Assembly: GCA_031259095.1 (NCBI GenBank)
Contig: JAIRLW010000034.1
Location: forward strand, 1 to 16,704
DNA from: Planctomycetaceae bacterium
GTDB lineage: Bacteria; Planctomycetota; Planctomycetia; Pirellulales; Thermoguttaceae
Direction: 5' to 3'
Length of the DNA: 16,704 bases
The first letter of the stretch is position 1. Every line of letters starts with the position of its first letter. The position numbers and the translations under genes were made by a program. The notes beneath the pieces are model-generated. The model saw nothing but the letters and a program-made list of their open reading frames with translations, did not search any database and had not been told where the DNA came from. Below, piece after piece: positions 14,157-16,704 of the stretch.

Positions 14157-14250
14157 ACTTCTAAAAACTCATTTCATCACAGACTAAAATCGACCGAAAT
14201 CGACTAAAATCGATTTTGGTTGATTTCAGTCGAAGTTTTTAAAAGTTCCC
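14153..14250. repeat. 10-bp-unit palindromic element, copy B (most complete)
   Basis: The 98-bp element has outer arms GGGAACTTCTAAAAACT (14153-14169) and AGTTTTTAAAAGTTCCC (14234-14250), which pair at 16 of 17 positions. The centre is a near-perfect palindrome around AAAATCGATTTT, made of TCGATTTTAG-type units running in opposite directions. Copy A at 8034 shares the left arm and core, and copy C at 4289 shares only the units. It is non-coding and looks like a dispersed palindromic repeat. I see no target duplication. Confidence 0.85.
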
Positions 14251-14268
14251 GATTCCCAATTGACGGGA

Positions 14269-14296
14269 TTGAGTCAATTCTTTTTGACGGTATAAT
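14269..14296 (+). promoter_or_regulatory. sigma70-like promoter candidate for pfp
   Basis: TTGAGT (14269-14274), a 16-base spacer and a consensus TATAAT (14291-14296) lie about 165 bases before the pfp start and just after the copy B palindrome. A second TTGACG at 14260 is too far from the -10 box. Confidence 0.5.
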
Positions 14297-14461
14297 TACG
14301 AACACTTTATGGAAAATTGCTGATTGTTTCACTTTTGGGTCAAAGGTCGCCTACCTCCAAATAATCAATCCAATTTATTTCCTAAAACAGGTGTTGCTGC
14401 ACCTGTTTACTACACGAACTTAACCCCATTTTCAGAACAATTAATTAAAAAAATTAACATT

Positions 14462-15820
14462 ATGAGTAATCTGATTAGTCCCAAACAACCCAAAACCGAT
14501 ATTAAAAAAGTTGCGATTCTTTTTTCCGGCGGTCCCGCTCCAACCGCTAATTCCGTCATTGGCAGTGCAGCGCTTTGTTTTGCCCGCGCCGGAATTGAAG
14601 TTTACGGTATGAAAAACGGTTATACGCATCTTGTCAATTATCAGGACGGAGCAAAACTCGAAGAAGGAAAACATTACATCCGATTAGATAAAAAAATCGA
14701 AGAAGGTCTGCGAACCTCGCGCGGTATTATTATCGGTACAGCACGGGCAAATCCGGGTAAATTGCTCAAAAATCCAATGGATTTGAAAGACGCTCAAAAA
14801 ACCGCTCCGCTCCAAACTGTTTATAAAGCTCTTTCCTCGCTGGATATCGACGCTTTAATCTCTATCGGCGGCGATGATACGTTGACCACTGCGGCAAAGT
14901 TCAAACTGGTCATGGATGCGTTGCCCGATCACCAAAAACGAATTAAAGTAATTCATCTGCCCAAAACAATCGACAACGATTACAAAGGAATCGATTTCAC
15001 GTTTGGTTATTTTACGGCGATAGAAATGTTGGCGCATGAGATTCGCAATCTTTTGGCAGATTCCGAAGCAACGGAAACCGGTTACATTGCACAGGTTATG
15101 GGACGCAAAGCGGCATGGCTTGCTTATGGCGCGTCGATTGCCGGAGAAGCCAGTATCGTCATCGGACTTGAAGATATTCATCAAAACTGGTACGCGACCG
15201 AACCAATTGTTGATCCGGAAACCGGTAGTGTGATGACCGGCGAGGACGGCAATCCGTTGTTGCGGCAGATTTTTGACGTTCAAAAAGTGGTGAATCGATG
15301 TGTTGACGTGATTCAAGCACGCGAAACAGAAGGAAAAACAGCATTCGTTGCGGTTGTTTCTGAGGGACTTGCGGAATATCTGCCGCTCTCGGAAATCAAA
15401 ATGTGTTGTTCCGACGACGAATATAAATCGTTAAAACCCGATACGTTTGGACATTTTCCCGTGTCGCAACTTAAATACAGCAGCCGTTTAGGACGGTTAA
15501 TTGCGGAAGAGTACAAAAAACGAACCGGTAAATCAAAAAAGATGGTCGGTTTACAATTTGGTTATGAAATTCGTTGCAATCAACCGACCGCGTATGATGT
15601 GGTTCTTGGAAGTCAGATTGGAGTTGGCGGTTACAAGGCGCTGGCGGAACTGGACAAAAACGGAGTCATGATTTCTGTCGGCGGGACAATGAATCTGTCC
15701 TATCCGGCTTTTGAGGAACTAATTGATATGAACCGACTCCGCGCTTATGAACGTCCGATTTCCGTCGGCAGCGATATTCATCAACTCGCCCGCTATCTCG
15801 AAGGTTGGGTCAAAGAATAA
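14462..15820 (+). CDS. pfp: 6-phosphofructokinase, probably pyrophosphate-dependent
   Basis: The enzyme interconverts fructose 6-phosphate and fructose 1,6-bisphosphate; the PPi type is reversible and serves glycolysis and gluconeogenesis. The 452-residue protein has the phosphofructokinase core FSGGPAPTANSVIG (21-34), ISIGGDDT (133-140), HLPKTIDNDYKG (165-176) and the substrate-site MGRKAAW (213-219). Two positions separate donor types: the second Asp of GGDD (ATP enzymes have GGDG) and Lys in PKTIDND (ATP enzymes have PGTIDND). Both point to PPi here. I start at ATG 14462 because the family sequence begins shortly after; the in-frame upstream codons from 14324 overlap the putative leader and look random. 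There is no Shine-Dalgarno. An ATP-using relative cannot be wholly excluded. Confidence 0.92.
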   Translation: MSNLISPKQPKTDIKKVAILFSGGPAPTANSVIGSAALCFARAGIEVYGMKNGYTHLVNYQDGAKLEEGKHYIRLDKKIEEGLRTSRGIIIGTARANPGKLLKNPMDLKDAQKTAPLQTVYKALSSLDIDALISIGGDDTLTTAAKFKLVMDALPDHQKRIKVIHLPKTIDNDYKGIDFTFGYFTAIEMLAHEIRNLLADSEATETGYIAQVMGRKAAWLAYGASIAGEASIVIGLEDIHQNWYATEPIVDPETGSVMTGEDGNPLLRQIFDVQKVVNRCVDVIQARETEGKTAFVAVVSEGLAEYLPLSEIKMCCSDDEYKSLKPDTFGHFPVSQLKYSSRLGRLIAEEYKKRTGKSKKMVGLQFGYEIRCNQPTAYDVVLGSQIGVGGYKALAELDKNGVMISVGGTMNLSYPAFEELIDMNRLRAYERPISVGSDIHQLARYLEGWVKE

Positions 15821-15949
15821 ACCAATTCAGCGCAATTATACTTTGGGCAATCATCATATTTATGTTTTGTAGCAAAATCAATGTGTCAATAACAATGATC
15901 AATATTCTACCAACATGTTATCCCGAACAGGACAAAAACATGAAAATGT

Positions 15950-15972
15950 CGGACATTCCACTGAATAATTAC
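15950..15972 (-). repeat. weak MITE-end-like sequence before the dehydrogenase gene
   Basis: The reverse complement matches the left end of the 10375-10573 element (10375-10397) at 18 of 23 positions by hand, including the GTAAT start and inner TCCG. It lies 8 bases before an ATG, as a lone end. It is much weaker than the 1015-1040 match and may be chance. Confidence 0.35.
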
Positions 15973-15980
15973 GAGGTTCC

Positions 15981-16704
15981 ATGAATTACTGGCAAAACAA
16001 AATTGTTCTTGTAACCGGCGGATCAAGCGGTTTGGGGCGAATGATCGCAGAAGAATTTTTTCGTGCCGGCGCAAAATTGACGATTGCGGCGTTGGAAAAA
16101 GACGATGTTGAAAAGTCTGCTTTTGAAATTGGTTCGGAGGTGTTGCCGGTTCATGCCGATATTACGAAACAAGAGGATGTGAACCGGATTTTTGAAACAA
16201 TCCGAAAACATTGGGGCGGACTTGATGTTTTGGTCAATAACGCCGGACGGTCTATGCGCGGAAAAGTTTTGGAAACAACGCCGGAACAGTTTCAATCGCT
16301 TTTTGATCTGAATGTTTTGGGAACAATCCGCTGTACACGGGCGGCGGCGTCAATGTTGCTGGAACGTCGCGGGCATGTGATCAATATTGGTTCGTTAGCG
16401 GCAAAAAGTGCAACACGATATGTCGGGGCATATCCGGTTTCAAAATTTGCGGTGGCGGCTTATTCGCAACAACTTCGTCTTGAACTTGGTCAAGAAGGGT
16501 TGCATGTTCTTTTGGTTTGTCCCGGTCCGATTCGCCGTGAACAGGAAAGGCTTTATCCGTTAGAGGGACTCGAAGGAATTCCCGATTCCGCCCGCGCTCC
16601 CGGCGCCGGCGTTAAAGTTGGACGCATTGATCCGCATTGGCTTGCACGGAAAATTCTAAACTATTGTGAACGCCGAAAACCGGAATTGATTGTTCCCGCC
16701 AAAG
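15981..16704 (+). CDS. short-chain dehydrogenase/reductase, C-terminus cut by window end
   Basis: An open frame from ATG 15981 reaches the window edge without a stop (241 complete codons). It is a classical SDR: the nucleotide loop TGGSSGLG at 12-19, NNAG at 86-89, and the catalytic set N111, S138 (NIGSLAA), Y151 and K155 (YPVSK). These proteins use NAD(P)H to reduce or oxidise carbonyl or hydroxyl groups; the substrate cannot be told. The proline after the catalytic tyrosine is unremarkable. GAGG at 15973-15976, four bases before the ATG, is a slightly close ribosome binding site. A 160-base spacer separates it from pfp, so it may be a separate unit. Confidence 0.93.
   Translation, partial: MNYWQNKIVLVTGGSSGLGRMIAEEFFRAGAKLTIAALEKDDVEKSAFEIGSEVLPVHADITKQEDVNRIFETIRKHWGGLDVLVNNAGRSMRGKVLETTPEQFQSLFDLNVLGTIRCTRAAASMLLERRGHVINIGSLAAKSATRYVGAYPVSKFAVAAYSQQLRLELGQEGLHVLLVCPGPIRREQERLYPLEGLEGIPDSARAPGAGVKVGRIDPHWLARKILNYCERRKPELIVPAK

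Larger units (their letters stand above)
13892..14461. other. 570-bp spacer rich in inverted repeats
   Basis: I see no credible gene. From left to right the spacer holds a double hairpin (13956-14010), an imperfect inverted repeat (14113-14156), copy B of the 10-bp-unit palindrome (14153-14250) and a promoter candidate for the downstream pfp gene (14269-14296). The stretch 14013-14112 shows nothing clear. Confidence 0.7.

Noticed and set aside
14324..14461. Upstream start for pfp
   Set aside because: The 46 extra residues show no phosphofructokinase resemblance and lie in the predicted leader after the TATAAT box.

Overview
The window looks like a chromosomal stretch of a low-GC, probably planctomycete (Planctomycetota) bacterium. 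This is an inference. It rests on the L17 protein with long internal insertions, an exported isoaspartyl methyltransferase with an extra C-terminal domain, a secreted single-anchor protein of a type I associate with planctomycetes, pyrophosphate-type phosphofructokinase motifs, and weak or absent Shine-Dalgarno sites at many starts. No 16S or other decisive marker is present. All recognised genes lie on the + strand.

Layout. Bases 1-143 hold the tail of an unrecognised gene. Bases 144-1073 are non-coding and carry the decayed remains of a membrane-anchored protein gene. Bases 1074-7399 are a translation/transcription block in the order map, rpmJ, rpsM, [1.7 kb insert], rpsK, rpsD, rpoA, rplQ. 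The expected alpha-operon order is broken between rpsM and rpsK by an AT-rich insert that carries one gene for an exported, C-terminally anchored protein (3165-4214). A possible zinc-metalloprotease-like gene follows rplQ. Next come transketolase (tkt), an orphan AsrA/HydB-like iron-sulfur protein, a DUF4160/DUF2442 gene pair whose first member is frameshifted, an exported protein-L-isoaspartate O-methyltransferase, a PPi-type 6-phosphofructokinase, and a short-chain dehydrogenase cut by the window end.

Repeats. The spacers are unusually rich in structure. (1) A 45-bp perfect direct repeat with diverged flanks links the non-coding region before map to the leader of the 3165-4214 gene, and the same two regions share a homologous C-terminal coding end. 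The first region is therefore a paralogue that lost its middle. (2) Arrays of a 10-bp unit (TCGATTTTAG-like), in both orientations, form hairpins at 4289, 8034 and 14153. (3) A 199-bp element at 10375-10573 has 20-bp terminal inverted repeats and an 8-bp target duplication, and looks like a non-autonomous transposable element. Relatives of its end occur at 1015-1040 and 15950-15972. (4) AGAGATTCTC palindromes bracket the 3165-4214 gene.

How the genes fit together. The ribosomal and RNA polymerase genes form one expression unit, possibly attenuated by a terminator-like hairpin between rpoA and rplQ. Transketolase and PPi-phosphofructokinase are separate central-carbon genes, each preceded by its own sigma70-like promoter candidate. 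The remaining genes do not form an obvious pathway. I found no clear defence system, CRISPR array, tRNA or rRNA.
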